Shown here: positions 21,701 through 33,800 of the stretch, in pieces
Numbering within the stretch: the stretch's first letter is position 1
How the letters are laid out: each line of letters starts with the position of its first letter
Assembly (NCBI GenBank): GCA_030998225.1
Contig: JAPYXD010000391.1
Span: 2,170,001 to 2,234,000, forward strand
Direction of reading: 5' to 3'
Source of the DNA: Diplolepis rosae
Taxonomy: Eukaryota > Arthropoda > Insecta > Hymenoptera > Diplolepididae
Length of the DNA stretch: 64,000 bases
Notes under the pieces: model-generated
What the model was told of the DNA's origin: nothing
Databases searched by the model: none
The model's input: only the letters and a program-made list of their open reading frames with translations
Position numbers and translations under genes: made by a program

Positions 21701-24700
21701 CGCCACTAATATTGGCTATTTCTGACTTGTCTGGTAACAACCACACGAGTAAAATTATTGTTTTTCCCGTGTCGGATACGACTCTGGTTTTACTAGGCAA
21801 TCAAAAATTGATTTGTTTGCACTAAACGGGGCATAGAAATCCCGCTAGTGGCAAAAGTATTATTTTCCTGTGCATTCAATAAATTATTTTTACTAGTTAT
21901 TTTGTGTTACTTGATTCAACAACATCATTCATACACGGGATTCGAAACAACGGAGGTAATGTGGTAAGCGAAATGATAACATTTCGATTTCCGAATAACG
22001 TTGTGTATACATGTTTAATAGAATAAAATATAGTAAACAAAGTTTTGACTGTCTAGAATACTATATTGTGTTGCAAGGCCAAGCTAAGTGTAGGCCTGAC
22101 ATTGATAAAGGAGTCACCTATCGCGTACTTGCACACATAAGGTAAAAGCACCAATAGCCGGACGTCTAAGGAAATATCATTCAATTTTTTGTATTAATCG
22201 TTCTAAATGTGATGCGGAATCAAGAATTGCCGCGATTATTTTCATATATGTGTCCTCCCTACTATAACAAAAAGTCCAGAGTCGTGTTAAATCTGAATAA
22301 TCCATTTTAATAATTCTCTTCATTAAATAATCCTCTGGAGCCAATTGCCGGACGGGAAAAGTGAATTGATCCAATAGCCGGACAGCGCTGCACCAATACT
22401 CGGACAAGAGAATATTATAATTTTATTGAAATGGATTTAATATATTTTAAGCATAATAAACACTGGGAAATATTTACAAAAACATTTTTAGGTCCACACT
22501 TATAAAAGAAAAAATATTGAAAATATTTTACAAATAGAATTGTTAATGAACTTTATTCTTTTGAGGTTTGTAGAATAAGTTTAATTTATTTTGCCATTTT
22601 TTTTTCTATGAACTTTGCTTTACATTGACATATTAAAATATTTATTAAATACTTCTGCTTCTTCGTTTTTTTGCTGGTTTTTTGTTTTATTCTTCTTTCT
22701 TTCTTTTCAAAGATTTTTTACACGCGTTCGGTTATTGGGCAAAACGAATATTCATTGACCTAATAACCGGATTTGAAATATTTAATTAAAGGAAAATGTT
22801 TTTTAATTTTGAAAAATATTATGGTTTATGTAAAGCATTTGACTTTAGTGTAACACGTATTAAAATGACAAATCAAGGTAAATGTAAATGTTATTTGCTC
22901 AACAAAGACAACGTGTCAGTTAATTTATAGAGCAGATTTCGCTACATTTCGACCAGCCTTGTGCTTCAGTAAAGAAATTTTTTTTTCTTGGCGAAGTTTT
23001 AATTTCTAATTCAATAAATTTTTCACTTTTTTAAAGTGTACATTTCGAGGCTTGTATACGGTACATCAAAATAGCGATAAGTGATTCATAAATCTCTAAT
23101 TTTGAGAAAAATTCATGGCTCTGTCCGGCTATTGGGTACTGTCCGGCTATTGGTGTTTTTACCTTACTATTTCTTGTTATTTTCACAATAGAATGACAAC
23201 ATTATATTAGTATCAATTTTAGTATTCAATGTGCCTAACTAGGTGCCAAAAATGACAATTACATAACCTGCAAATTTTAATCGCGTCGGTAACAGGAACG
23301 ACAAAAAAACAATCCTCTGCCGTTTTTTGATAGATGGCGCTGATTTTGATGATACACAGACTAACGATATGGGGATGTGTGCGTGATCTGAAGATAAAGA
23401 TTGAGAGAAAGCATGATTCTCACCCTACTTCATTTACAAATAATGCGAGGATTATAAATTCCTGCATTATTCTATCGCCAAACAATGCGGGAATTGAAAC
23501 TTCTCGCATCGTTCCAAAGATGAGAGAACCAGGCACATTGCGTATTAAAATTTGCGCTAGAATCCCACGAAAAAAAAGTTGATATTGTTATATCTCATGT
23601 AAAGTAAAAATTTCTAACAGTGTATACACTTTAGGAAATCTTTAATGCAAGTTTTGTAACTTTACCCTACACTTACGAATTTTAGCGAATTGTGATTCAT
23701 TCTTGAGCATTTGGTTCGTCACGAATAATTACAATAATACTAAATAATTCCAATTTAAAGAATTTAAAATCATTCCGAGGAAAAAATACGCTTTCAACTG
23801 TCCCGGGATTGGAGCTCGGGTCTTTCGGTGCAGTTCACCTTGTGTTATAAAATAAAAATATCTGGGCTCGAATCCCGGAACAGTCGAATGCGTCTCTTTT
23901 TCCACAAAGCGATTTAAAATTCTTTCGAATAAAAAATAAATTTGACTCTCAAAAAATTAAAGAAGTTGGCGTTAATAATTGTTATTACTTTTAAGAGATG
24001 TATGGAGCAATCTCATTTTCAAATTGCAGCTATTATGCAGAGAGAGCAGGATTGGTTCAAGATGAAAAGAATCTAACTAAGGAGGAACGTACAAAACTTC
24101 ATGTGAATACAAAGAGACCTGTGCATTCAAATCCAGATATGTTCTATACTGTTATACGTTTTATAGATTTTGATGAATACCTATTCGATCAATGTGAAGA
24201 AGAAATATACCAAAAACGACCTGATATTGGAGTCATTGTGGTGAGTTCTGAACTCAAAGAAGACATTTACTAAATATAAAGAGCCACAATTTTAAACCAT
24301 CAAACTTGCGATGGAGTGTTCAATTTGTTAATATAAATAATATAAAAAATATTGGTAAGAAAGCTGAGAGAAGATTGCCTGAAAACGTTACTGAAAACTT
24401 GACTAAAAACTAAAACGATCTTATCCAATGAGCGAGGTGAAATAGTGTATTTGGAATTTTTATGTTTTAAATCTGTCAGAAGTTTTAAAAAGTATATGTC
24501 TAAAACTTTTATTTTTACATACATGCAACGTACGTTAAATGTAATAAATGAAAATCCTTTCTAGCTGAAGAAAAAAGTACAGTTCACGAGACCAGTGCTC
24601 AATGTACCAATTTCAAGAATCAAGGAGCTGCCAGGATTGACGTATTTAAAGATGATAGGCATAAACACAATGGAAGACAGACCTTCAGGAGAAAAGATGT

Positions 24701-25125
24701 TTGTGAAGAAGCGTATTGTAAAGTACGATTCCTTTGATATCCTAAACAAAAATTCATCCCTGAAGCCTTCCCAATTTCCTGTTATAGGCAATTGTTATAG
24801 CGGTGGAATTGTGCCAGAGGTCATTACTTTCTTATGTACTTCTATGCATAATTTTTAATTATCATATATTATTTACCATATTCACTGAGAAAACATCTCA
24901 AGGTAAACAATATTCTTTTTTTAGGATGACTTGGGTGGCCCTGTATATTGGGGGAATCAGTATGTAGGAATCTTGGTTCAAAATAGGAATCCCATTGTCG
25001 CAATAGATGCCGCTCTTGAGGAACATATTCATAAAATTACAGCTTCGACATGGATTTCACACATGAAAGGAAGTAAATTGAAAAGAAGACACGAGGCTTC
25101 TACTAGTAGTGCCACTACTATCTAA
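18773..25125 (+). CDS. SPH-B: secreted serine-protease homologue, complete five-exon gene
   Basis: Exons 18773-18830, 21034-21223, 24030-24240, 24565-24819 and 24925-25125, all open, with phases 1, 2, 0, 0; 304 residues. An upstream in-frame ATG at 18770 adds one Met. Residues 1-19 are a signal peptide (ILILLYTFTTISNAL). The protease-like domain runs from about residue 36 to 280: Cys63 and Cys79 match the Cys42-Cys58 bridge; Lys78 replaces catalytic His (ITAGKC), Asp148 is kept (RPDIGVIV), and Leu241 replaces catalytic Ser (DDLGGPV). The IVGG activation N-terminus and the Gly193 oxyanion residue are absent. The tail is basic then Ser/Thr-rich. A non-catalytic decoy, cofactor or inhibitor is likely. 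Introns contain a mariner (19139), a GC insert (20399), the ancestral mariner relic, a MITE (22140) and a SINE relic. AATAAA lies 27 nt after the stop. Confidence 0.9.
19139..20337 (-). mobile_element. Degenerate mariner in SPH-B intron 1
   Basis: 1199 bp with termini TTGGRTTGTCCCAGAAGTAA and an exact TA duplication (19137-19138 and 20338-20339); the empty site is seen in the other SPH introns. On the minus strand a transposase reads MDCKNKHFRHILLFNFRKGK at the start, then GRPNEVDDDQ, IPKSTIDRHIQRLG and a degraded GDEK segment, with many stops and at least one shift. The start and termini suggest the irritans-type branch. Confidence 0.9.
20399..20735. mobile_element. GC-rich insert with hairpin, related to the ATAGTAT group and the R1 tail
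   Basis: Inserted in intron 1; CAAAATA occurs on both sides (20393-20399 and 20730-20736), a possible target duplication. The left part starts like the ATAGTAT MITEs and folds ('ggcatggtggcgat' with 'atcgctaccatgtc'). The right part (20575-20735) is nearly identical to 45068-45230 next to the R1 relic, including two 'ggcggtatgaacatttygcccg' palindromic words. Non-coding. Confidence 0.6.
21224..21760 (-). mobile_element. Ancestral mariner relic in SPH-B intron 2
   Basis: Starts just after exon 2 with 'ttcatagaagggcggtcgct' and is collinear with 53162-53690 in SPH-D. Transposase traces on the minus strand are heavily decayed. Its presence in every unit dates the insertion before the duplications. 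Confidence 0.7.
22140..23164. mobile_element. 1.0-kb MITE with ATAGCCGGAC-bearing termini
   Basis: Termini AGGTAAAARCACCAATAGCC are inverted at the two ends, with TA on both sides (22138-22139 and 23165-23166). The word CAATAGCCGGAC is repeated internally (about 22370 and 22735-22765) and in tandem at the right end. No open frame. Belongs to the same style as the elements at 41003 and 59808: TA target, about 0.9-1.0 kb, short GC word repeated near the ends. Confidence 0.85.
23165..24029. other. SPH-B intron 2, 3' part with SINE relic
   Basis: 23600-23990 is shared with SPH-C (39160-39480) and SPH-D (57850-58108). It contains a tRNA-like T-arm word on both strands around 23800-23890 ('gggctcgaatcccgg' forward). 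No gene. It ends in a TTGCAG acceptor. Confidence 0.5.
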
Positions 25126-25151
25126 ACTTTATTGAAAATAATTGAAAAACT

Positions 25152-25157
25152 AATAAA
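25152..25157 (+). terminator. Poly(A) signal of SPH-B
   Basis: AATAAA, 27 nt downstream of the TAA stop. The same hexamer stands at 63842 behind SPH-D, at equal distance. Confidence 0.55.
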
Positions 25158-25195
25158 AATATTTCTATGAGACGTCAGCATTAATATATAATATT

Positions 25196-25258
25196 ATTCG
25201 AACTGTGCTTCATCACATGGAATGGTTCAGAAGTGGCTTAACGAATTTCGTTGCTGGC
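25196..25258 (+). pseudogene. Small mariner transposase fragment
   Basis: Codes for GMVQKWLNEFR, matching GMVQKWFTEFR in the mariner at 46964. Only about 60 bp remain, with unrelated sequence on both sides. Confidence 0.6.
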
Positions 25259-26434
25259 TGTCAACATTTCTAAAATACTGGTTATATACTTTTATTATTA
25301 AATGCATGTTTTACGGGTAGAGACATACTTTAAAGAAGACTATCAGTGGCAAATCAACTTTGTACAAACACTGGTATGTTACAGCGTTAAACATTTACTG
25401 TCAAAAAATTACTTTTTCCACAGTCAGAAGAAGGTTGAGCCTGTTGTGCATCCAACATTGTACAAACGCTGATATTTTACAGTCGACTACCAGAATTCGG
25501 CAGTATTTTGTTATTTCAGGAATATTAAATTTTACATAACGGGTCCGCCATATTGGATCAGCCATTTTAAATTTCATAAAACTCACCTAAGATTCGAATT
25601 TAGTGATGACTAAAACCTATGAGATTGCTAATTGGCAAATTTTACACCATCCTGGTTTGTATTAAAACTCGAAATATACGTATTTCTACTAGATTCATGG
25701 CAGCCACCATCTTGAATTTTAATTTTATGGGCTAATATTGCTTCCGCCAATCACAATCGGTGAGACAAAACTCGCAATAACTTATTTGTATGATCACACT
25801 ACGAAGTAACCTGGAAAATCCGAAATAGGATCAATATTCTCAATTTCAAAAAAATTTTGAATTAGAGAACAAAGAAAAACAAAATATTTCAATACATATT
25901 TTAAAAGTACAAGTCTCGAGAACACGTTTCTGATAAGTTAGAAGTTGTCTAAGTGTCGGGAACATAGTGAAAATTCAAATTAAAAAAAAAATCGTACCCC
26001 AAAAATAGCGTTTTTTTCGGTATTTTAGGGAAAATAAAGGGTTTAGCGTCATTTTTTGAGAATTCTGACTGTGTCATTCGAAAGAGCGACCCCAAAAACG
26101 GTGGGATATGGAGTTTTCTATCCTTTTCCACCTTTTTTGTATAAATGGGACGACATTGTAGTCAACGTGAAAATTCTGCAAATCTGGGCGTTAAAGGGTT
26201 AATTTCGGTCATGAGAGTCAATTTTTCTTTCTTAGGCAAAGTTTCAATTGCTGTCTTGGCTGTTTGTCTAACATTTATTTCAAGCAAATCTAAAAAGTTT
26301 ATGTTATTTTCTAGTAAGAAATTGATATCTTGCGGACTCTCAAATAATTTTGACTCTAGAACCGGATGTTTTGCAGCATTTGATATTTGTGAATTTTTAA
26401 ATTATAAATAAAGAAATGATGAAAAAATGGATGG
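25259..26434. other. Intergenic, unclassified repeats
   Basis: 25250-25505 resembles, in inverse orientation, parts of 9740-9880 and 10965-11020 ('gctggctgtcaac', 'gtaaaacatg'). The rest (25505-26434) shows no gene or terminal repeat. Confidence 0.4.
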
Positions 26435-27125
26435 TTAAAAATTTGATTGCTTTTTTTTATTGACCGTCAAAAAATGCCCGAAATTCGGGCTTCTAGACTC
26501 CCGTGTGGAAATTGCCCCAGTTAGCCCCATTAAAAAAATGTTTCTGGCCGAATTCCTGTCGGGCAAACTCGGTCTGTATTGCATGGCCGAGAACTGGGTG
26601 GGAATCGAACGAGTTGACTCGTGACCGGACCGGGTCAAGTCGGGAACCAGCAGAATTAACCCAGGATGAAGTTTATTGTCGGAAACTGACCGGGAACTAG
26701 TCGGGCACTAGTCAAGTACTCTGGAGAAAGTCTCGGATTTGGAATTTATTCCAAACCAATGCGACCCATTCAGAAACCTTTTTCTGAACCAATTCGAGCT
26801 ATTCCGAAAAAATCCGAAGCCACTTTCAATCAGTATTAATCAGAGGCCCATTTAAAATTAACCCGAACTCTTAATCCGAATAAATCCGACCAATCCGAAT
26901 CAGTCCGAACTTTCAATCCGAACGGATCCGAATGAATCCGAAATTGAACGCATTTATTCGGATTGAAATTTCGGATAGATTTTGAATTGGCTTCGGGTTG
27001 ACTCGGATTCAAAATTTGCTTTGGAGTCATTCGGAATAACTTGGTTTAGTTCGGAATCAGATTCCGGAATGGCTTGAAATAGTGCGGATTGATTCGGAAT
27101 GAATTTCAATCCGGAACTTTCGCCA
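26435..27125. repeat. Low-complexity CCGAAT/GGGAAC-rich repeat
   Basis: It starts near a terminus-like 'cccgtgtggaaattg' (26501), then shows gappy repeats of 'gggaactagtcggg' and of 'atccgaat/cggatt' words up to 27125. The reverse terminus 'tttccacacggg' occurs at about 29518. Likely a decayed non-coding element; no frame is convincing. Confidence 0.5.
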
Positions 27126-27693
27126 GGGTGAACCTATATGATGTTTAGAAATTTTTAAAAATTTTCAAAGATGTTACGCAGTAGTTTTTCTTAAGGGCAT
27201 GTGTTCGGGTGCTTTTAACCATTTAACGAAAGCGCGGTCTTTGTCGTTTGTTTTCTTTTGTGTTCGTTTATTGATCTAAGAAGGCTCTGCGCTGACCTAT
27301 AAGGTTAACGTCGAGCAGGTATCAAAATTAATTACCCTCTTCCACGACGTTCGGTTGGGATGTTTAGTTATGGGACTTCTTTTTGGATTTTTGTTTAAAA
27401 TGGTGGAGATTCTGTTACATTTCACCCTTGGCAACGAGAGGGATCTTCGACAGGACAGTGAAACGTAACGTTACTTTTCTCTTCTTGAAGAAAGGCTTGT
27501 GGATTACGCGTGTTCAAACCACTGCTCTCTTTGTAATGGTCTTCTCATACTGACTATTAATTTCAAATTTCTGTTACTTTGTGGTTACTTTTGTCGAAAA
27601 ATTAAGGTTATTATTTTAAATTCTGTAACCAGTCGAAGAATCCTTAATGACCTGAAACTTATCAAAATGGATTTAAAAAGAATTTAAGTAGAA
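27126..27693. other. Region upstream of the DUF4806-like frame
   Basis: Slightly GC-richer, possibly 5' UTR or promoter of the following gene. No motif that I can name. Confidence 0.35.
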
Positions 27694-29049
27694 ATGGAAG
27701 AAATTAAAGCAAACCAGAATAAAATTCTGGAATCACAAAGAGAAAAAGAAATTGAGGAAAAAATTCGAGAGTATTTCATTATAAAAAATAGCCTGCAGCT
27801 GCCTTTTCATGATAAAGTGAGCTTTGGTGAATTTGTTTTGTTTTTATCTACAAACCAGGAGTTTCGGCAGGACTTTGTAAGTGAAACTTTAAACATTGTA
27901 CACAATTCCATTCATAATGATAGATATAATGTGCATAGATATATATTCGCAGTGATAAAGTATATATACATCACGGTTTTTTAATTATCCAGATGAAATC
28001 ACTGAGTAGGCTGTTTAACCGAGAGAAATTCACAAAAAAATCACTAACCAATGTTTTAAGAAAATATCTCTCAGGAGAATTAGCGTCACAGTTTACAGCA
28101 GTAAAAAAAATGCCTGAAAAATACTTGTTTAGCAAAACTATGTTTTACAAGTGTATACTGGATAAAGAGTATAGTATATTATGTGCCTAGGCACAAAATG
28201 AGGGTGATTGCGTGACGAGCGACAATGTTTGCAGGAGATCGAAGCCAAGGCGTAGTCGAGGCGTAGGTGAGGCATAGTCGAGGCGTAGCCGATGCCTAGT
28301 CGAGGTGTAACCGAGACGTAGCTGAGAGGCAAAGCCGAGACGAATCCGAGGCACGATCAGTCCTGCTAGCATTGTCGCGAGTCTCGCAATGTCCCGAATT
28401 GTGTGCATTGGCACATATTCTATTTTATGTGACTGTGGTGCGGATACGAGTTTTTATGCGTACATTGGAATCTAATCTAGTGCTTATTGTAGTTGTTTGC
28501 TGCGCTAGTTGTACGAAGCGGGCGCAAATTGGCGACTAGTCCCGGCCATTTTGATTTTATCGGTCTTGTGTAGTAGTCAGTGCTAACGCTGTACGAAGAA
28601 GAAGTGAGAAGAAGAAGAAAAAGAAATAGATTGCGTTCCGCTGTAAGACTATAATGCGCATGCGCAGTTCAATTTCTACATTGTATTCCTCTGTAACGGA
28701 ATATACAACATTGCTTTACTCTCAGCTGTAACGGAAAAACGAGTTTCCGCGGCTGAGGCACATAAAATATTTTATTGTATTATTATCACGAAAACTGCTA
28801 CATTATTTTTCTTTATTTGTAATAATACTAATATTTCTTTCAGATGTGTTTCAAGAGACCCATAGGGATATTTTAACAGGCCAATTCGTTACTTCGAAAT
28901 GTTTTGACAGTGCTCTGAGCATTGTCCTAGGCAATGCCAAAGATTGGCAGAGTGAAAGAAGAAAGCGAATTGTCGGAAGAGCTCTATCAACTAATCGCAT
29001 TAAAAGGCCACATCGTCAAGAAGAAAGTGAAACTGGCGGTGAATTGTAA
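27694..29049 (+). pseudogene. Broken DUF4806-like gene (hypothetical)
   Basis: Three plus-strand pieces seem to belong together. 27694-27928 starts MEEIKANQNKILESQ, a short coiled-coil-like head, then a helical segment. 27993-28155 reads LTNVLRKYLSGELASQFTAV. 28844-29049 follows a good acceptor and reads DVFQETHRDILTG ... LGNAKDWQSERRKR. The order and words recall DUF4806-domain proteins of insects, whose function is unknown; the match is from memory. The first junction would need a weak GTGCAT donor (about 27929), and the second intron contains an ATAGTAT MITE with no clear donor left. Either a decayed gene or one whose splicing I misread. Confidence 0.4.
28170..28766. mobile_element. ATAGTAT MITE, copy 1
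   Basis: Left end 'atagtatattatgtgcctag', right end 'gaggcacataaaatatttt', which is inverse to it. Inside the left third, 'gcgacaatg' pairs with 'cattgtcgc' around a run of GAGGCGTAGYC-like 11-mers (28250-28350). The right half has 'gcgcatgcgcagttcaatt'. Copies 2 and 3 at 39837 and 45229 have the same plan. Non-coding. Confidence 0.8.
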
Positions 29050-29187
29050 TTGAATAGTATTAATGCTGTTAAAAAGTATATTAATGAGTTTATTCCAAAA
29101 TAATTTGTAATAATCACTAATTATTATCCATCCTCTAATAATTTTTAAACTAATTTTAATGCTACTAAGAACCCCTCTAAAAACATC

Positions 29188-29470
29188 CAGCAAAGGGCCG
29201 GGTAGCCCGGCCGTTTCCTGACCAGCCTTTATGTCGGGAACATAACCAAACCAGAGCGTGACGTTTCTGGCGGGTTCCTGGTCGGATAGCCCGACCGGTT
29301 CCCGACCAACCTTCATGTCGGGAACATAACCAAACCAGCGTGACGTTTCTGGCGGGTTCCTGGTTGGATAGCCCGACCGATTCCCGACCAACCTTCATGT
29401 CGGGAACATAACCAAACCAGCGTGACGTTTCTGGCGGGTTCCTGGTCGGATAACCCGACCGGTTCCCGGT
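29188..29470. repeat. Tandem repeat, unit about 83 bp, 3.3 copies
   Basis: The unit contains 'atgtcgggaacataaccaaa' and 'gtgacgtttctggcgggttc'. Units start near 29196, 29280, 29362 and 29444 and are over 90% alike by eye. Open frames on the minus strand through the array are by-products of the repeat. It ends near the terminus-like 'tttccacacggg'. Confidence 0.85.
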
Positions 29471-29526
29471 TACAACTAGGGCTATCCGTCCGGATCTCAA
29501 TCAGTTTTCAGGTTCGATTTCCACAC

Positions 29527-29974
29527 GGGCTAGAATACCCCCTTATAACAGAAGTTTTTCTTTTTAGGACGACTTGGGCTATTGCTCTCAGATCAAGGAT
29601 GAAATCCATCCCCTCCGCTCTACGATTTTATTTGAACATTAATTCTTTTTCAAGCATAATTTGGGGAAATTTGTCAATTGTATTACTTTTTTGAGTTGTT
29701 ATTCTATTATATTAAAAAGTTTTCCTAAATTATAATTGGAAAATTGCATTTTTCCAATAAAATGGCAGAGTGCGGGAGCATTAATTTAATCCACGTTCGT
29801 ATGCGATAAAAGCGAGATAAAGAAAGAAAATTAAATAAAAGTTTTTATAATATTTTCATTATTCGTTACAATGAGAGTGCATTACTTTAAATGAAAATTA
29901 GTAATATTTGGCACCTGTTATACCATGAACAGCATTCGTAAATTTACAACTTAGGAAGATTTTATTTTACCCTC
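29527..29974. other. Intergenic, nothing recognised
   Basis: 29560-29575 has a 'tttttaggacgacttgggc' similar to the start of SPH exon 5, but the match stops after 15-20 bp. No other structure. Confidence 0.4.
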
Positions 29975-30802
29975 CAAAAAGTTACACAGGCCCACAAAAA
30001 GAAAAAAATCGTCTGTACCATGGAAAGGACTATGATATTCCTATATATTTTCACCTGCAGAAAGGAATTCAATCTCAGTGTGACCCCTACACGCCTGGAT
30101 TTTTCTCTGCAGTCAGAAAAGTTGACAAATCCACAAAACCGTAGAATTCACTATGAAAAATCGAACTTATGAGCTCAAACTGATAGAAATGGTTCGGGAA
30201 ATTTAGCCATTTAGTTGTAGGTTAGGAATTTATAATTGTAATTACAATATAAGATGTCTCTCTAAACTATTCAGCATGTTGAACATAGCAATCAAAGTAT
30301 AGTAAGTAAAACTGATCGAATCAGAAATATAATATGGAAGGTGAACAATGAATATTGCTATAGCAGCTAATAATATGGTTGATTCTCTCATATTCATTTA
30401 GTTATAATCAGATGGTCAAAATACACATGCCATATTGCTGTATCTATGCCATCAAAAAGGTAAGGTTAAACTAATCATAAATATGGTTGTAACGGCCATT
30501 CCTTTCTATCAGCGCAAAAAGTCAAACTCATGATTCTACAACTTTTTCATGATAAAACCATAACCCCAAAACATTTCACGAACAACTTGCGTGGTAGATT
30601 TCCTTATCTCAATTTCCTCCGTGTAGTTGAGTGTTTGCCTCAAATGTGACGTAATTACAAAAAATTTATATCAGCGAGATCAGCCATGAAGCTGCGGTAA
30701 ATATGATAAAACATATAGTACATATACGTGAATACTTTTCTGGCAAACAAAAATTACGTCAGAGACCTAGGTACATTCAAGGAGTTCATAAGAATGTGAC
30801 TT

Positions 30803-30840
30803 TATATACGTACAAACAGGTAATAAAAAACAGTTCCATT
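30803..30840 (+). promoter_or_regulatory. TATA box and initiator of SPH-C
   Basis: TATATA at 30803-30808 and a CCATT initiator-like word with A at 30838 are 35 nt apart, 15 nt before the ATG. The flank 29975-30800 is duplicated at 12431-13165. Confidence 0.6.
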
Positions 30841-30852
30841 GGTGGAGTAATA

Positions 30853-33800
30853 ATGTCAAAAATCATTCCTGTTCTGCTTTACACCTTCACAATCATCTCG
30901 AATGCGTTGGGTAAATAGAAATTCTTAAAACAATATTATATATATAAAGAATAAACTAATACTTAGCGAAGGCTAGAGGCCTGGCTAGCACTGTAAATTT
31001 CATATTAATATGTATTTAGCATGTGTTTTTATGTATATTACGCATGCTTTCTTCTATCTGTGCCATATAGCGTTACAATATGCTAAATTGTTCAGAAAAT
31101 TAACCCAACTTTTCGAACTGAATATATAAAATCGAACCCACGCATCCTATTAGTTCTTCTCATGGTATGTAATTATGAAGGCTTTTCCAATTAGAGGTTT
31201 CATTTTGATTTATGAGAAAAACGCGTGTTTTTGGTGAAAAATCGTTTGATTTTTATTACATTAAATAGCGAAAGGTTTTCAATTACTAATGAAAAACAAT
31301 ATCACTCATATGGCCTCTGCGGCTACGTTTGCAGCACCATGTTCTTTTGATGAAATTTTTCATTACGTTTTTGCACATTTGGGGCTCTATTTCGTCGATA
31401 ACGCGAGAATCTTCTCTTTGAGTTCTTGAATTGACTGAGGAGCATCAGCATAAACCTTATCTTTCACGTAAATCCAAAGAAAAAAATCTAGAGGTGTTAA
31501 ATCGCTTGATCTCGGCGGCAAATTGTAATCGCCGTTTCGAAAAATCATTCGGTCTGGGAACTTTTCACGCAAAAGACCGATGGTTTCGCTACTTGTGTGG
31601 TACGTAGCGCCGTCTTGTTGGGAATAAACATCGTCCACATCCATATCTTCCAATTCTGGCCATAAAAATTTATTAATCATGGTTCGATAGCGCAATCCAT
31701 TCACCAAAACAGCCGCTACAGCTTCATTTTTAAATGAATAAGGCGGCAACGATCCCAACTGCCCAAAAACCGCACCAAACAGTTACACGTTGCAGAAAGA
31801 GAGGCTTTTTAATAATTATTTTCGGGTTTTCCGAGCCCCAAATACAACAATTCTGCTTATTAACGTAGCCTCCAATGTAAAAATGAGTCTCATCGCTCAT
31901 AATGATTTTTTGTAGTGGATTTTAACAATTTCGATGCGTTGTTGAAGCGTGTATGGCTCCATTTTTATTAATGGCATAGTTTCTAGTTGTCATCTGTCAA
32001 AAAGTAACACGTCTTATTATGAAAGCTGCCAAAATAGCGGCCTATTCAAAATGAAACCTCTAATTGGAAAACCCGGTAGTTATTGTGCACTTTTTAAACA
32101 TAGACTTTATTTTCATTATTATATTTTTCCACTCGATGCAATTTAAAAAAAAATTTGTTGTATCAATTTATTAAATAATTACTTATATTATAAGCAAAAG
32201 GAATAGCACATCAAAAAGCACACCGAATTTTTAATTTGATTAAATTTAAAATTTATCACTTTGAACATTAAATAGCTACTTTATGAATCTATGGGAGAAG
32301 CATTTGAAAAACTCTAGATAAAAGTGTAAAAAATATATCTGAAAACATAAAAAATGTGGTTAAAAGTGTACGATAATTACACAGGCCCATAAAAAAAAGT
32401 GGAATGAACCTTACATGTGAGTATACTACTTCTATGGATTTTGAGCCACTGAATCCGAATCCGGTCTCAGAATTTCAGTATCTGTGAAAGCAATTTTGAT
32501 CTACGCAATATTAAATAAAACCATAATTTTTTCACGTATCTCGAGTCACTTAGTTCGAATCTCACTATATAATTTCCCTAGAGTACCTCAGAATTCCACT
32601 AGACTAGGGGAAAAGTGTTAAGCTGAGCAAACCTTGCGATATCTGGAAGGTTCTATTTTTGCGCAAGAAAGCTTATACATTTTCGTATTTTGTGTTCCTG
32701 AATTCTTATCTGACGTGGAAAATGTTCCACAGTACTTCAGAATTTCCCTTGCCTAGGGAAAATGTGCAAATATAAGGGAAGCTTAAAATTTCACGTAGCC
32801 TTTTTGTTATACGGAGAACCTTAAGTCTTCTCGTCTTTCGAGTAGCTGAATTCATATCTGATATTAGACTTTTTCTACAGGACCTAGAAATTTTTCTAGT
32901 CTAAGGTGAAAAAAGTAGTACGTGGGTTTCACGGTGACTTGATTTTTACATGGAAAAGCTGACGAGCATATATCACGTGTTTCAGCATTGTGAGGGACAG
33001 AACCTAAATTTGTCCTCGTTTTTACTGTTTTCTATATCACTTTTACTTACTTATGTATTTTAAAATTGGTAGCATGATTGAATCACACACAGGCTACCAA
33101 ATATTTTTGACTCTCTTAATTTAACCTTGGCCTGTGGAAATGAATTTCAGTTTCAGAAAATTACTCCACGTTCATATGTAAATATATCCATGTGCAAGTT
33201 GATTCTTTGAATTTGGTATCCTCTTGAATCTTGAGCCTGTATCGCATATGAAACCCCATTTCAACGGGCAAGCATGATTGATCTTAACAAAATGCAAAAT
33301 CCTGCTGCCTTGGCAGATACTGGGACGATGACAACTGCCCCGAAAGAGGATGTGTAGAATGATTCAAACTCAGGTTTGTCAAGGTAATGAAGCCAGTGAA
33401 GGCGCGCTGCCCTGCAGGTGGGTGATAAGGAGTGAGGATGATGCCGTAGTGTGTCTGATGATGAGTTGACATGGTCCTCGTCAAAGTCTGAAAGCCTTCA
33501 ACTTAGGCCTAGGGAGGTATGAGGGTTATCACCCCTAGGATGGCGGACTCACCTGCGTCGGACGTTTGACGATAAAAGAACAAGAAAAAGATGAACAAAC
33601 GAATATCATGGAATTTCACGTAGGCTAGGGCAATTGTTAGGAGCTGGATAAAAATTCTGATGACAGAAATAAACACGGCAACTCAGAAGACGGAAAGATA
33701 TCAGCTTTCCCGAACGAAAAAGGCCTGCATGAAACTTTGATTTTTGCACAATTTTCTACGTTTTTTCCTAGGCTAGGGAAATTCTGAAGTACTGTGGAAC

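Noticed and set aside
23334..23582. 82-codon frame after the 22-kb MITE
   Set aside because: No motif and no conservation in the matching introns of SPH-C and SPH-D.
28987..29500. Minus-strand frames of 134 and 107 codons with GYPTRNPPETS-type repeats
   Set aside because: They run through a tandem DNA repeat whose unit happens to lack stops; no start context or domain.
29560..29580. Possible extra SPH exon 5
   Set aside because: Only the first 15-20 bp match exon 5 and its acceptor; GGPVYW is not encoded.
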